Position numbers and translations under genes: made by a program. Shown piece after piece: positions 35,017 through 42,963 of a stretch of DNA of 64,000 nucleotides. Positions within the stretch are counted from its first letter, which is position 1. Each line of letters begins with the position of its first letter. Under the pieces are notes generated by a model. It saw nothing but the letters and a program-made list of their open reading frames with translations. It was not told the DNA's origin and searched no databases. This stretch comes from Cyclobacteriaceae bacterium (GTDB lineage Bacteria; Bacteroidota; Bacteroidia; Cytophagales; Cyclobacteriaceae), in contig CP129487.1 in NCBI GenBank assembly GCA_030584025.1, forward strand, positions 2,604,001-2,668,000, written 5' to 3'.

Positions 35017-36006
35017 TCAGTAGTCGGGAAATTTGGGCTTGTTTTGAAGAATTTCTTCGATTTTGTTCATTACCTCATCGGTGAGCAATTGTTGCGCTTC
35101 CAACGCATTGAAGTTTTCCTGCAACTGCGCCTTTTTGGATGCTCCTAAGATTACAGTACTCACCTGTTGATTTTTCAAACACCACGCAATGGCCAGCACG
35201 GGCAAGCTTACGCCAAGCTCTTTTGCAAATGCCGTAAGCTTTCGCGACTTCTCAAGTTTCTCCTCCTGAAGGGCAGATTCTTTCAACCAATCCATACCCA
35301 GTATACTCAAGCGTGTTTCTTCTACAAAACCAGCATTGTATTTTCCGCTTAATACACCACTGGCCAATGGCGACCAGATCGTGGTACCCAAAGCAACGGT
35401 TTTATAAAGTTGAGCATACTCAACCTCTACACGCGCACGTTCCAGCATGTTGTATTGTGGCTGCTCCATTACCGGACCAATTAAATGATGCTGTCGCGCC
35501 ACCATGTGTGCTTCCATTATTTCCTGTGCACTCCATTCGCTGGTTCCCCAGTATAAAATTTTTCCCTGTTGAATCAGGTTGTGCATCGTCCACACCGTTT
35601 CTTCAATGGGGGTTTCCTTATCCGGCCGGTGACAGAAATATAAATCGAGGTAATCGAGTTGAAGGCGCTTTAATGCTTGCTCGCATGCCTCTACCACATG
35701 TTTACGACTCAACCCTTTTTGGGTTGGTTTTGCATCCTTGCCTAAGTAACCAAAGAATACTTTGCTGGAAACAATATAACTGTCGCGCTGCCAGTTGTAT
35801 TTCTTTAGAATCTCCCCCATCACAATCTCCGATCGACCGCGGGCATAGATTTCGGCATTGTCGAAAAAGTTTACGCCTTGATCGTACGCCAGCACCATCA
35901 ACTCTTCAGCTACTGAATTATCAATTTGTTTACCGAAGGTTAACCATGAGCCGAGTGAGAGGGCACTAACTTGTAATCCTGATTTTCCGAGACGTCTGTA
36001 TTCCAT
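35017..36006 (-). CDS. Aldo/keto reductase
   Basis: This 329-residue TIM-barrel oxidoreductase uses NADPH. The catalytic tetrad is visible: Asp49 and Tyr54 in FFDNAEIYARGRSE, Lys82 in VSSKVFFG, and His126 in YFCHRPD. The overall pattern resembles the voltage-gated potassium channel beta-subunit-like or YghZ-type reductases. The substrate is unknown. A second aldo/keto reductase is encoded at 42964, about 7 kb away, and is only moderately similar. Confidence 0.9.
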   Translation of the reverse strand: MEYRRLGKSGLQVSALSLGSWLTFGKQIDNSVAEELMVLAYDQGVNFFDNAEIYARGRSEIVMGEILKKYNWQRDSYIVSSKVFFGYLGKDAKPTQKGLSRKHVVEACEQALKRLQLDYLDLYFCHRPDKETPIEETVWTMHNLIQQGKILYWGTSEWSAQEIMEAHMVARQHHLIGPVMEQPQYNMLERARVEVEYAQLYKTVALGTTIWSPLASGVLSGKYNAGFVEETRLSILGMDWLKESALQEEKLEKSRKLTAFAKELGVSLPVLAIAWCLKNQQVSTVILGASKKAQLQENFNALEAQQLLTDEVMNKIEEILQNKPKFPDY

Positions 36007-36008
36007 AT

Positions 36009-36045
36009 TATAAGATAGTAGGCAAAGTGCGGTAGGCAGTAGGCA
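36009..36045. repeat. Heptamer repeat near the aldo/keto reductase
   Basis: ATAGTAGGCAAAGTGCGGTAGGCAGTAGGCAAT contains three GTAGGCA units. It resembles the repeat at 12821-12876 and marks a second copy of a dispersed Bacteroidota repeat. No gene lies in the 109-base gap. Confidence 0.5.
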
Positions 36046-36115
36046 ATAAATATGATTGTTTTTCTAACCAATGCTTAACTTTTAAACAGAAATTAGTTCA
36101 ACTTGTTTTTGATAA

Positions 36116-36625
36116 CTAATAATTCAACCAAACCAGTTTGGCCAGTTTTCCTCTTTCTGTTACGGTGATCAGCAACACATTGTCATAATCACCATCTTCC
36201 CATGGACGATATTTTTCGTAACCCAATAACTTATTGGCAAACCAGGGAATGGTGTTCGAGTGACCAGACACTACTATTGTACCTCCAGCATGACTCGTAA
36301 TCATCCGGTCAATTTCTTCTTCCTTGTTAACCTGATAATCATTAATGGAAAGTCCTTTGGCCTTGGCCAGTACTTCAACCGTCTGTCGGGTGCGTTTGTA
36401 GGGCGTGCTGTAAATCGCGTTTACTTCGCCTTCGTTTAACAATGCCGCTAATCGTTCCGCGCGCTTTTTTCCTTCTGCGGATAAATCCGGATCGTTGGTG
36501 CTTTGTGTCATATCTTTTTCCGCATGGCGGATGAGAATAAAGGTGGTAAGTTTTTCTTGGGCAGAAAGTTCAGCAGAAAAAAGAAACAGGACCGGAAGAA
36601 GTAATTTCAGATACAGTGATTTCAT
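36116..36625 (-). CDS. Histidine phosphatase (SixA/phosphoglycerate mutase family), exported
   Basis: The protein has 169 residues with a signal peptide through AELSAQ (about residue 23). The catalytic motif is RHAEK (33-37, nucleophile His34), with the later Arg in TPYKRTRQTVEVL and the second His in VVSGHSNTIPW. It removes phosphate from a phosphorylated substrate in the periplasm; SixA-type or broader phytase-like roles cannot be separated. The start at 36625 is chosen because the open frame continues upstream through a repeat-containing spacer with no family resemblance. Confidence 0.85.
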   Translation of the reverse strand: MKSLYLKLLLPVLFLFSAELSAQEKLTTFILIRHAEKDMTQSTNDPDLSAEGKKRAERLAALLNEGEVNAIYSTPYKRTRQTVEVLAKAKGLSINDYQVNKEEEIDRMITSHAGGTIVVSGHSNTIPWFANKLLGYEKYRPWEDGDYDNVLLITVTERGKLAKLVWLNY

Positions 36626-36806
36626 TTGGTGAAAGTTTGAGTTGAATTGAATTTCTTTTGCTCCTGGGCCGCATGGCCCCGCGTACTCATCCAGCACTGC
36701 GCCCAATCCCCACTTGCCCTTTCCAGTCCGATCCCGATTGCTATCGGGAGACCGAGGCGCTGTCTGAGCACACTGAAAACTGGACGTGTTCATTTGATTT
36801 TTAGAC
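36626..36806. repeat. Spacer with palindrome, probable dispersed repeat
   Basis: This 181-base gap between two minus-strand genes is GC-richer than its flanks. It holds TCCCGAT-TGCT-ATCGGGA (36732-36749) and GGGCCGCATGGCCC (36666-36679), both palindromic. The frame stays open across it, but the translation is not protein-like. The composition and palindromes suggest a mobile or dispersed noncoding repeat. Confidence 0.45.
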
Positions 36807-37301
36807 TTATTTATACTTTGCGCTAACAGCATCAGGAATTTTGCAATCAGCAGGTCTGCGTGTATCGGCAAGATGGAAAATTTTCCAACCTTTTTCAGTT
36901 CGAAACAGTTGAAACGCATCCACACCACAATGGCTGAACTTCTTCCCCACATAAAAGGCATAGTCGCACCACGCTTGTGCCAGATCGCCATCTACTTTTA
37001 TTTCCAGGTTCCAGATTTCTTCATTCAAGGCATCGGCTCGGGGTGTGCCTACTGATTTTACAAAATCTTCAATGGATGACTCCCTTCGCAACACGGATTT
37101 TTGTTCGCGATTTTTGAAAGCGGTGGCCATGGTTACGGTCTCGTGGAACACGCTGCGCACCAAAGCGCTGTCACTTTTCTTCATTCCGATAAAAAGATTT
37201 TCAATAACTTGTTGAACCTGTTGTTCATCGGTCGACTGCGCTTGCAGGTGCATCGAACAAAATGAAAGCAAAGCGAAAAGGAGTATGGTTGGTTTCTTCA
37301 T
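36807..37301 (-). CDS. Exported SnoaL/NTF2-like (DUF4440-type) protein
   Basis: The protein has 164 residues with a signal peptide through MHLQAQ (about residue 22). The mature part is an NTF2-like alpha+beta barrel: VQQVIENLFIGMKKSDSALV, FHETVTMATAF, and LEIKVDGDLAQAWCDYAFYV are typical strands and helices. Such proteins bind small ligands or catalyse simple reactions; the role here is unknown. The start at 37301 (MKKPTILLF) is preferred over an ATG six codons upstream because it gives a standard signal peptide. Confidence 0.8.
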   Translation of the reverse strand: MKKPTILLFALLSFCSMHLQAQSTDEQQVQQVIENLFIGMKKSDSALVRSVFHETVTMATAFKNREQKSVLRRESSIEDFVKSVGTPRADALNEEIWNLEIKVDGDLAQAWCDYAFYVGKKFSHCGVDAFQLFRTEKGWKIFHLADTRRPADCKIPDAVSAKYK

Positions 37302-37434
37302 ATGGGTAAAATTTGTCAAATTTGAACATCCCCACGTTGAAGGTAAAGATATTTTATCCGGACGGAAATGGCCGGAGAGAATTTACCGGAATTACCGCAT
37401 TTTAGATTAACTTTAACGCCTTAAAACATTTGCT

Positions 37435-38583
37435 ATGAGGTTTAAATTGCCCCTTTTAGTCCTCTTTTTCGCATATTCTACCTTCGCACAAGACCTGGTA
37501 ACCGATAGCCTGATGACGGCCCTGGATACCGCCAAAAATGAAGGCCGGGTGAAAACCCTGAACGAACTCTTTCGTGCGAACATCCAATCGGATCCTGTGA
37601 AGGCGCTTGGCTACACCCGTGAAGCATTAAGCCTGGCAACCGAAATTGACGACAGAAAAGGCATGGCGGCTTGCTATAACAACCTGGGGGTTGTTTATCG
37701 TAACCAAGGTGCGCTCGACAAAGCCTTGGAATACTACATCCGCTCACTCAGCATTTACGATACACTTCAAAACAAAGAAGGTATTGCTACTACCAAGAAT
37801 AACATCGCTACCATTTACTCCATCAAAAAGGATTATGGTCAGGCCATGAAATTCCTGGAAGAATCGAATGCGTTGTTTAAAGAGTTAGGCGATCCGCAAA
37901 AGCTTGTGGGTTCCATGAACAACCTAGGTAACCTGAATAACGATTTGCAGTTATACGAAAAAGCCATGCGGTATTTTTCTGAAGCGTATCAACTCAGTGA
38001 AAAGATTGGTAAGCCTACGGCAGATCCATTGAACAACATGGGCAATGTGTTTTTCAAACAAGGCAATTATCAGCGCGCCATTGAACATTACCAAAAGGCG
38101 CTTGACCTGGAACGGCAAACCAACAACAGACTGGGCATGCTGAACAGCCTCACCAACATTGGTATTTCGTATACCAAAGCTAATCAACCTGGTCCTGCAC
38201 AGCAATACCTCAATGAAGCGCTTGCGCTTTCCAATGAACTTCAGGTGTATGCCGAGGTGCCTGAAATTTTGAAGAACATTTCATACAGTTACTACCGGCA
38301 AAACAAATTAAAAGATGCGTACGAGAGTCTGCTTAAATACGATTCAGCGCGAGAACGAATTCACAGTGAAGAAAGTACACGCAGAATTGCTCAAATGGAG
38401 ATGGCCCTTGAGTTAAGCGAGAAGGAACGTCAATATGAAATATTGAAAAAGGAAGATGAAGTTAAAACCCTTCAATTGAAAAGTAGTCGCCTGTTTATTG
38501 TGTTGATTATACTCGCCATACTGCTCGTAATCGCTGCCTTCAACTTCATCTTCATGAACAAACGAAAAGAGTTGTTCAAGTAA
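37435..38583 (+). CDS. Exported TPR protein with C-terminal membrane helix
   Basis: The protein has 382 residues. A signal peptide (through FAYSTFAQ) is followed by several tetratricopeptide repeats (about 55-290, for example AACYNNLGVVYRNQGALDKAL and GNYQRAIEHYQKALDLERQ). A coiled coil (about 300-345) leads to one membrane helix (about 350-370, LFIVLIILAILLVIAAFNFI) and a short basic tail. The arrangement resembles the sensor part of Bacteroidota TPR histidine kinases or TPR-LuxR regulators, but the cytoplasmic output domain is absent. It overlaps the HD-domain gene by one base (TAATG). Confidence 0.85.
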   Translation: MRFKLPLLVLFFAYSTFAQDLVTDSLMTALDTAKNEGRVKTLNELFRANIQSDPVKALGYTREALSLATEIDDRKGMAACYNNLGVVYRNQGALDKALEYYIRSLSIYDTLQNKEGIATTKNNIATIYSIKKDYGQAMKFLEESNALFKELGDPQKLVGSMNNLGNLNNDLQLYEKAMRYFSEAYQLSEKIGKPTADPLNNMGNVFFKQGNYQRAIEHYQKALDLERQTNNRLGMLNSLTNIGISYTKANQPGPAQQYLNEALALSNELQVYAEVPEILKNISYSYYRQNKLKDAYESLLKYDSARERIHSEESTRRIAQMEMALELSEKERQYEILKKEDEVKTLQLKSSRLFIVLIILAILLVIAAFNFIFMNKRKELFK

Positions 38584-39122
38584 TGACGCGCGAAGAAGCC
38601 CGCACCCTGTTAGCTGAAATGACCAAAAGCCAAAGCTTGCTGCGGCACATGCGCAGCATTGAATTGGTTATGGAAGCCTATGCCAAACAGTATGGCGAAA
38701 ATGCTGACGAATGGGCAATAGCCGGGTTGTTGCACGATGCAGATTACGAGGCCTATCCTGAGAAACATCCGGGCATTATTGTTGAAAAGTTAAAAAGCCT
38801 GGGCGAAGAAAAAATCGCTCACGCCATTTCGGCTCACTATGCCAAATGGAATGTGCCATATACCAACCAACTCGACAAAGCTTTACTGGCTTGCGATGAA
38901 CTCACCGGCTTTATTGTGGCTTGCTGCCAGGTGCGGCCAGATGGCATTGCCAGTCTGGAACCCAAATCGGTTATTAAAAAACTGAAAGACAAAAGTTTTG
39001 CTGCCAAAGTGGAACGCGATGAGGTGTACAAAGGAGCCGAACTGTTGGGTGTGGCCCTGCCCGATCACATTGCTTTTATTATTGGTGTTTTACGCGAAAA
39101 CCGTGAAGAATTGGGCATTTAA
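38583..39122 (+). CDS. HD-domain phosphohydrolase
   Basis: The protein has 179 residues. The HD metal site is visible as LLRHMRSIELVMEAYAK (first His), GLLHDADYEAYPEKHPG (His-Asp pair) and a distal Asp in ALLACDELTGF. The fold fits small HD hydrolases related to YedJ-like proteins. The substrate is unknown. It begins at the last base of the TPR gene (TAATG), so the two are translated together, and the TPR membrane protein could act as its partner or sensor; this is inference. Confidence 0.83.
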   Translation: MTREEARTLLAEMTKSQSLLRHMRSIELVMEAYAKQYGENADEWAIAGLLHDADYEAYPEKHPGIIVEKLKSLGEEKIAHAISAHYAKWNVPYTNQLDKALLACDELTGFIVACCQVRPDGIASLEPKSVIKKLKDKSFAAKVERDEVYKGAELLGVALPDHIAFIIGVLRENREELGI

Positions 39123-39168
39123 TGCCGAATTAATAACAAATTAATTTTACCGATTAGCCTCAATCGGC

Positions 39169-39176
39169 TACATTTG
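39169..39176 (+). promoter_or_regulatory. -7 element with upstream dyad for the small membrane protein
   Basis: TACATTTG matches TAnnTTTG 24 bases before the ATG at 39200. Immediately upstream lies CCGATT-AGCCTC-AATCGG (39150-39167), a 6-bp dyad over a 6-base spacer that could be an operator or the end of the HD transcript. No TTG -33 box is seen at the right distance. Confidence 0.5.
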
Positions 39177-39199
39177 CTTCATTAAAAACCGATATCATT

Positions 39200-39328
39200 A
39201 TGTTTGAACAATATGTAGGAAGTGGCGCCAACCTGTTTATCACCATTGTAGCCGTGATTATTGGCTTTGCTGCAGCTATCGGCTACGTAGATTTCCAAAA
39301 AACCAAGAAACAAGAAAATAAGGATTAA
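39200..39328 (+). CDS. Small membrane protein, 42 residues
   Basis: ATG at 39200 opens a 42-codon frame: MFEQYVGSGANLFITIVAVI, then IGFAAAIGYVDFQKTKKQEN, ending KD. It has a single hydrophobic helix (about 12-31) and a basic/acidic charged tail, as small membrane proteins have. A TAnnTTTG box precedes it and a terminator-like hairpin follows 28 bases after the stop, so it has a complete transcription unit of its own. The function is unknown. It could be an assembly or regulatory peptide. Confidence 0.6.
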   Translation: MFEQYVGSGANLFITIVAVIIGFAAAIGYVDFQKTKKQENKD

Positions 39329-39355
39329 GCCGGTAACACCCGCTTAACACATCAC

Positions 39356-39390
39356 AACCATTAGCAGGTTTACCCGTTGATGGTTTTTTT
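39356..39390 (+). terminator. Terminator after the small membrane protein
   Basis: AACCAT (39356-39361) and ATGGTT (39380-39385) form a 6-bp stem with an 18-base loop, followed directly by a run of T to 39390. It fits a rho-independent terminator on the plus strand, ending the unit at 39200-39328. Confidence 0.6.
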
Positions 39391-39409
39391 ATGCCCGGAT
39401 TTTTGAGAT

Positions 39410-39967
39410 TTACCTACCGGAAGAAGTACCGGTTGTGTAGGGCGACTTATACTTGAGTTGCCAATCGGTCCAGGATATTTTTTTAAAGTGATCCTCTCCA
39501 ATAAACTGAATGATCTTATGAAACTCTTCCGGTTTCTGATACCCGGGTAAAGGCTGAATGATCCGAAAGTCTTCATCCAGAAAAACAACCGTGGGATAGC
39601 TTAACTTATTATTTAGTAAAGAAGCAGCCAGTTGATGATATCCGTTTCTACCCGACTCCACAAACTTGAAGGTATGCCCTGCATACACGATATCTTCGCG
39701 TTGCTCGGCATCTAATTTAACCGGGTAAAAATTCTCATTCAGGATTTTCGCTATCCGGGGTTCACTGAATGTGTTCTTATCCATCACCTTGCACCAACCA
39801 CACCAATCGGTGTACACATCAATAAAGATTTTCCGTTTTTCAACCTTGGCCTTTTCAACGGCCTGCTCAAAGGTTAACCACTTTACCGGACTCTCTTCCT
39901 TTGGTAAACGGAAGGAAGTGGTGACTAGCAGCACTAAAAAAAGAAGGATATTGAAGAATATTCGCAT
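39410..39967 (-). CDS. Thioredoxin-like exported protein
   Basis: The protein has 185 residues. A signal peptide or membrane anchor (MRIFFNILLFLVLLVTTSF) leads to a thioredoxin fold with the redox motif WCGWC (Cys56, Cys59) in DVYTDWCGWCKVMDKNTF. FYPVKLDAEQREDI and YPTVVFLDEDFRI are further strands of the fold. It resembles the DUF255/thioredoxin_7 group that acts in the periplasm as a disulphide reductase or oxidase. Its partner is not identifiable here. It is convergent with the small membrane gene. Confidence 0.88.
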   Translation of the reverse strand: MRIFFNILLFLVLLVTTSFRLPKEESPVKWLTFEQAVEKAKVEKRKIFIDVYTDWCGWCKVMDKNTFSEPRIAKILNENFYPVKLDAEQREDIVYAGHTFKFVESGRNGYHQLAASLLNNKLSYPTVVFLDEDFRIIQPLPGYQKPEEFHKIIQFIGEDHFKKISWTDWQLKYKSPYTTGTSSGR

Positions 39968-40101
39968 GGCCCTGTAATCCTGAGGTTAGTTCAGCAACAA
40001 ATTTAATACGGAATGTGGTTCAAACAGGATTTAATCTTTTTGGCGCTTTCCGGGTAACCTTGGCAAAAACCACCGGTATACTGTACGAGTAAATCAATTG
40101 T

Positions 40102-40395
40102 ATGTCCAGAATCGCACACATAAATTCCAGCAAAGCCGCAAAACAAGCGTCTTTAAGCGATTTTAAGACTGGCACAGCTTTCGTAAAAAACCGGCTTGTG
40201 AAAACGCGGCTAACCTATAAAGAACTTTCTCTCCTGCTCGGCATTGTGGTGGCCGCCATCATTTTAATGGTCATCTGGTTAAATCCCGTTTCTGCTGAAT
40301 CATCGGATATTGGAACGGCACAACCCGCAGTAACCCTTCAGGCTTTTAAACTGATACTGCAGAAGGCACAGGTTGTTGTTCAGTTGTTTCTGTAG
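40102..40395 (+). CDS. Small single-span membrane protein
   Basis: The protein has 97 residues. The N-terminal third is basic and polar (MSRIAHINSSKAAKQASLSD), with one hydrophobic helix at about 43-60 (ELSLLLGIVVAAIILMVIWL). No domain is recognised. The 3' end overlaps the convergent YkgJ gene by 16 bases. It looks like a real reading frame because its composition is normal and it starts well clear of the neighbouring gene, but nothing else supports it. Confidence 0.45.
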   Translation: MSRIAHINSSKAAKQASLSDFKTGTAFVKNRLVKTRLTYKELSLLLGIVVAAIILMVIWLNPVSAESSDIGTAQPAVTLQAFKLILQKAQVVVQLFL

Positions 40396-40958
40396 GCATA
40401 CCAGCCCAACACCGTTTCAATAGCTTTTCGGATAGCCACGTTAATCGGATAAAAATCTTTGGTGAGTTCGTAGTCGATGGCGTGTAATTGCATGTAGTAT
40501 TGATGCATCACGGGTATTGATTCGTGTTCCTGCGCAACTTTCTCTTGCGCTTTTGTATACTGATCAACTTGTTCCGTTTTAATGATTTCACACGTGACCA
40601 ATTCCTTCTTCCCGTGTTTGTTTGTGCGCGCTGAAAATCCGAAGAGGCGGCAAATCAACCCCCGATGTTTGTATTCTGTACACAAGCCAGCGCCCGATTG
40701 AGTTGGGCTTAAGATCAAGCAAATGGATGAGTCTGATTGCTCTAGTTTTTCCAACCATACGAATGCCTGATCAGCATGATACAAGGCATGTGCAAATGGA
40801 AGAAACTCAAGAATAGTGGCTTCAATGTCGGGTTTGAAACAGCATTTGCCACACCCCCACTTACAATGCAGGCCTGACCAACCCTGAAACTGTGAAATTT
40901 GCTGATCGAGTTTCTCAAAAACCAATTCAACGGCCTGTACCTTTTCCTCCATTGTCAT
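40380..40958 (-). CDS. YkgJ-type cysteine cluster protein
   Basis: The protein has 192 residues. A run CKWGCGKCC (Cys32, Cys36, Cys39, Cys40) and later cysteines around LCTEYKHRGLICRLFGF fit the zinc- or iron-sulphur-binding Cys-cluster family (CxxxCxxCC...CxxY...RPxxCRxF). The biochemical role of this family is poorly known. An alternative ATG two codons later is possible. It is convergent with the small membrane gene (16-base overlap) and 24 bases downstream of the reductase-like gene on the same strand. Confidence 0.83.
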   Translation of the reverse strand: MTMEEKVQAVELVFEKLDQQISQFQGWSGLHCKWGCGKCCFKPDIEATILEFLPFAHALYHADQAFVWLEKLEQSDSSICLILSPTQSGAGLCTEYKHRGLICRLFGFSARTNKHGKKELVTCEIIKTEQVDQYTKAQEKVAQEHESIPVMHQYYMQLHAIDYELTKDFYPINVAIRKAIETVLGWYAYRNN

Positions 40959-40982
40959 GAGGCAAAGATAACGGAAACACCA

Positions 40983-41486
40983 TCAGCCTTTGTAGCGAAG
41001 TTTCAGTGAAAGATAGCCTTGCTGATTGTCGACTTCGATGAACTCAAAATGCTCACGCTGTTTGATATCCTGAAACAATGGCTTTCCTGCACCCAGCACT
41101 ACCGGTACGAGTCCAAGCCACAATTCATCCACCAGGCCAGCGTTCATAAATGTGGTTGTCAGGCTTGCCCCACCCCATAACCAAATGTTCTTTCCTTCCT
41201 CCGCTTTGATTTTCTTCACCGCACTTACCACATCGCCACTAAGCAGGTGCGTATTCTTACCTTTTACAGCTTTCAACGTATTGGAAAATACATAGCAGGT
41301 TTTGCTGGCATACTCGGCTGTACCAAACAATTCGTAGCTCTTTCGCCCGAAAAACACCACATCAATTCCATCTAAGAAATTACTCATTTCATTACCTGAT
41401 GGGGGTGGACACCAGTCGTATTCCCCATTCGGGCCTTCGATGAAGCCATCGAGGCTTACGGCTACTCCCAAAATTACTTTTCGCAT
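40983..41486 (-). CDS. RibD C-terminal-like dihydrofolate reductase family protein
   Basis: The protein has 167 residues. MRKVILGVAVSLDGFIEGPN and the segment VVFFGRKSYELFG are the NADPH-binding signatures of the RibD C-terminal/dihydrofolate reductase-like fold, and IWLWGGASLTTTFMNAGLVDELWL is the conserved C-terminal substrate-site region. Many small homologues are uncharacterised YyaP/YwjB-type reductases. The start at 41486 is selected because the frame continues upstream without family resemblance and across the neighbouring gene. It lies 10 bases after the HMA-like gene. Confidence 0.85.
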   Translation of the reverse strand: MRKVILGVAVSLDGFIEGPNGEYDWCPPPSGNEMSNFLDGIDVVFFGRKSYELFGTAEYASKTCYVFSNTLKAVKGKNTHLLSGDVVSAVKKIKAEEGKNIWLWGGASLTTTFMNAGLVDELWLGLVPVVLGAGKPLFQDIKQREHFEFIEVDNQQGYLSLKLRYKG

Positions 41487-41496
41487 ATCGTTAGAT

Positions 41497-41709
41497 TTAT
41501 TCAAGTTCCTTACACTCAATACCCCAGCTACGCAAAAGTTGAACGGCATCGACAGGCTTAACCTTATCCGATACAATACGAAGCACCCGGTCTACGTCAT
41601 CCAACGCAAAATTCCAGTTACCCTGACCCGCCAAATCGTTCAATACCGGGGCCAACGACTTTACCTGAAGCGGAGATTGAACGGAGGTTGAAAGCACAAT
41701 TACATCCAT
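41497..41709 (-). CDS. Small HMA-like ferredoxin-fold protein
   Basis: The protein has 70 residues. The strand-helix-strand pattern VIVLSTSVQSPLQVKSLAPVLND...WNFALDDVDRVLRIVS...AVQLLRSWGIECKEL resembles the heavy-metal-associated (HMA) fold found in small Bacteroidota proteins, but there is no CxxC metal motif. It therefore probably does not bind copper in the usual way. It lies directly before the RibD-like gene and may be co-transcribed with it. The assignment is from pattern only. Confidence 0.6.
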   Translation of the reverse strand: MDVIVLSTSVQSPLQVKSLAPVLNDLAGQGNWNFALDDVDRVLRIVSDKVKPVDAVQLLRSWGIECKELE

Positions 41710-41722
41710 AATTTAGATTGAC

Positions 41723-41836
41723 TTAGGTTAACAAGGGATCCGAAAGCAAAATCACCAGGATCAACACTCCGATAAGTACTCCGGCTATTAGCCATAAAAC
41801 CTTAATAAACGGTGTTGAAGATTTTGCATGAATCAT
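41723..41836 (-). CDS. Possible 37-residue membrane peptide
   Basis: ATG at 41836 gives MIHAKSSTPFIKVLWLIAGV and then LIGVLILVILLSDPLLT, a short basic start and one strongly hydrophobic helix. It is 13 bases before the HMA-like gene on the same strand. Such tiny hydrophobic frames occur by chance, so support is weak. A longer in-frame start at 41911 is not more convincing. Confidence 0.3.
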   Translation of the reverse strand: MIHAKSSTPFIKVLWLIAGVLIGVLILVILLSDPLLT

Positions 41837-41938
41837 GTACCAAAAAAACGATTGACTAGTGACAGCCCTATGGCAACAGGAAAAAATAGTTTGTAATATT
41901 TTTAATGGCACTGACAGCCATATGTCAGGATCAACTTA

Positions 41939-42781
41939 TTAATTGCAATCCGTTGCAAAATACACATTGGGACTGAGACTAGTATTAACTGAAACGCCAT
42001 CGGGTGGGAATGGTGTTTGCCATACGCACACCTGCTGAAGAGTAGGCAAACTAGTGAGTTGGATGCTTATTAATGCGGTATTACTTGAAATATCGAGGTT
42101 TACTAATTGATTGTTTGTTGGTCTATTCGGATTATTATGACAAAATAATTGAAACAAAGATCCACAATTGGAAACATTTAGGTTTTCGAGCAAATTATTA
42201 TGACACCTTAACACCTGGAGCGCACTGTTATTAGAACAATCCAGGCTACTCAATAAATTGTGTTGGCAGTATAACATCTTTAAAGCTGAGTTATTTTGAA
42301 CATCTATTTCCTGAAGTTCGTTTTCTTGACAGAATAATAGCTCCAATGCCGAATTAGTGGAAACATCAAGGGCTGAAAGCTCGTTTCCTTCACAATACAA
42401 CCGTCTCAGAGAAACAAGCCCTGACACATCCAGTGTCTTAATCTGATTCCTTGAGCAACTCAAATATACCAATCCGGTGATTGCCGGTACGTCAAGTCTG
42501 GATAATGAATTAAACCCACATAAGAGTGTATCTAAATTAACAAATGCTTCAATTCCCCTCAAATCAGTAATACCATAATCACTTACATCTAAGGAAGTTA
42601 TGACCTGTGCTTCATAATGACTGATGATACCATCGCCATTTTTGTCAACGTTCTGGTCAATCAGCGCCATTAAAAACTTGTCATCAGGAAACTCTACTGC
42701 AACGACCATTTCTTCATTACACTGGCTCATGAAAAGCAGTGTAGTTAAAAGAGTAAATACATTGAATCCGGCTCTAATCAT
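41939..42781 (-). CDS. Leucine-rich-repeat lipoprotein with EF-hand-like segment
   Basis: The protein has 280 residues. A lipobox-like end MSQC gives Cys21. A calcium-binding-like loop DKNGDGIISHYEA (about 51-63) follows. Then come leucine-rich repeats of about 21 residues each (about 70-250) of the form LxxLxCxxNxLxxLDVSxNxAL, for example LYCEGNELSALDVSTNSAL and LFCQENELQEIDVQNNSAL. Cys residues recur in each repeat. Such surface proteins usually mediate binding, and the target is unknown. It is transcribed away from the aldo/keto reductase gene at 42964. Confidence 0.8.
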   Translation of the reverse strand: MIRAGFNVFTLLTTLLFMSQCNEEMVVAVEFPDDKFLMALIDQNVDKNGDGIISHYEAQVITSLDVSDYGITDLRGIEAFVNLDTLLCGFNSLSRLDVPAITGLVYLSCSRNQIKTLDVSGLVSLRRLYCEGNELSALDVSTNSALELLFCQENELQEIDVQNNSALKMLYCQHNLLSSLDCSNNSALQVLRCHNNLLENLNVSNCGSLFQLFCHNNPNRPTNNQLVNLDISSNTALISIQLTSLPTLQQVCVWQTPFPPDGVSVNTSLSPNVYFATDCN

Positions 42782-42963
42782 TGGTAAGGAAGAAATAGAT
42801 TAGATATTTATTAAAGTTAAAAAAAACTACAGAATAAATCAACACATGAACAATATCTATCACACTGGAAATTGCTTGTCTCGAGAAAATAGCTGACTAT
42901 TCTGTACAATTAACATTAGCATTCTGTATCCTATGTTTTTATTATTGTCTATAAAAAAAACAT

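Noticed and set aside
36626..36991. Upstream extension of the histidine phosphatase
   Set aside because: It crosses a repeat-like spacer and part of the NTF2-like gene; the signal peptide begins at 36625.
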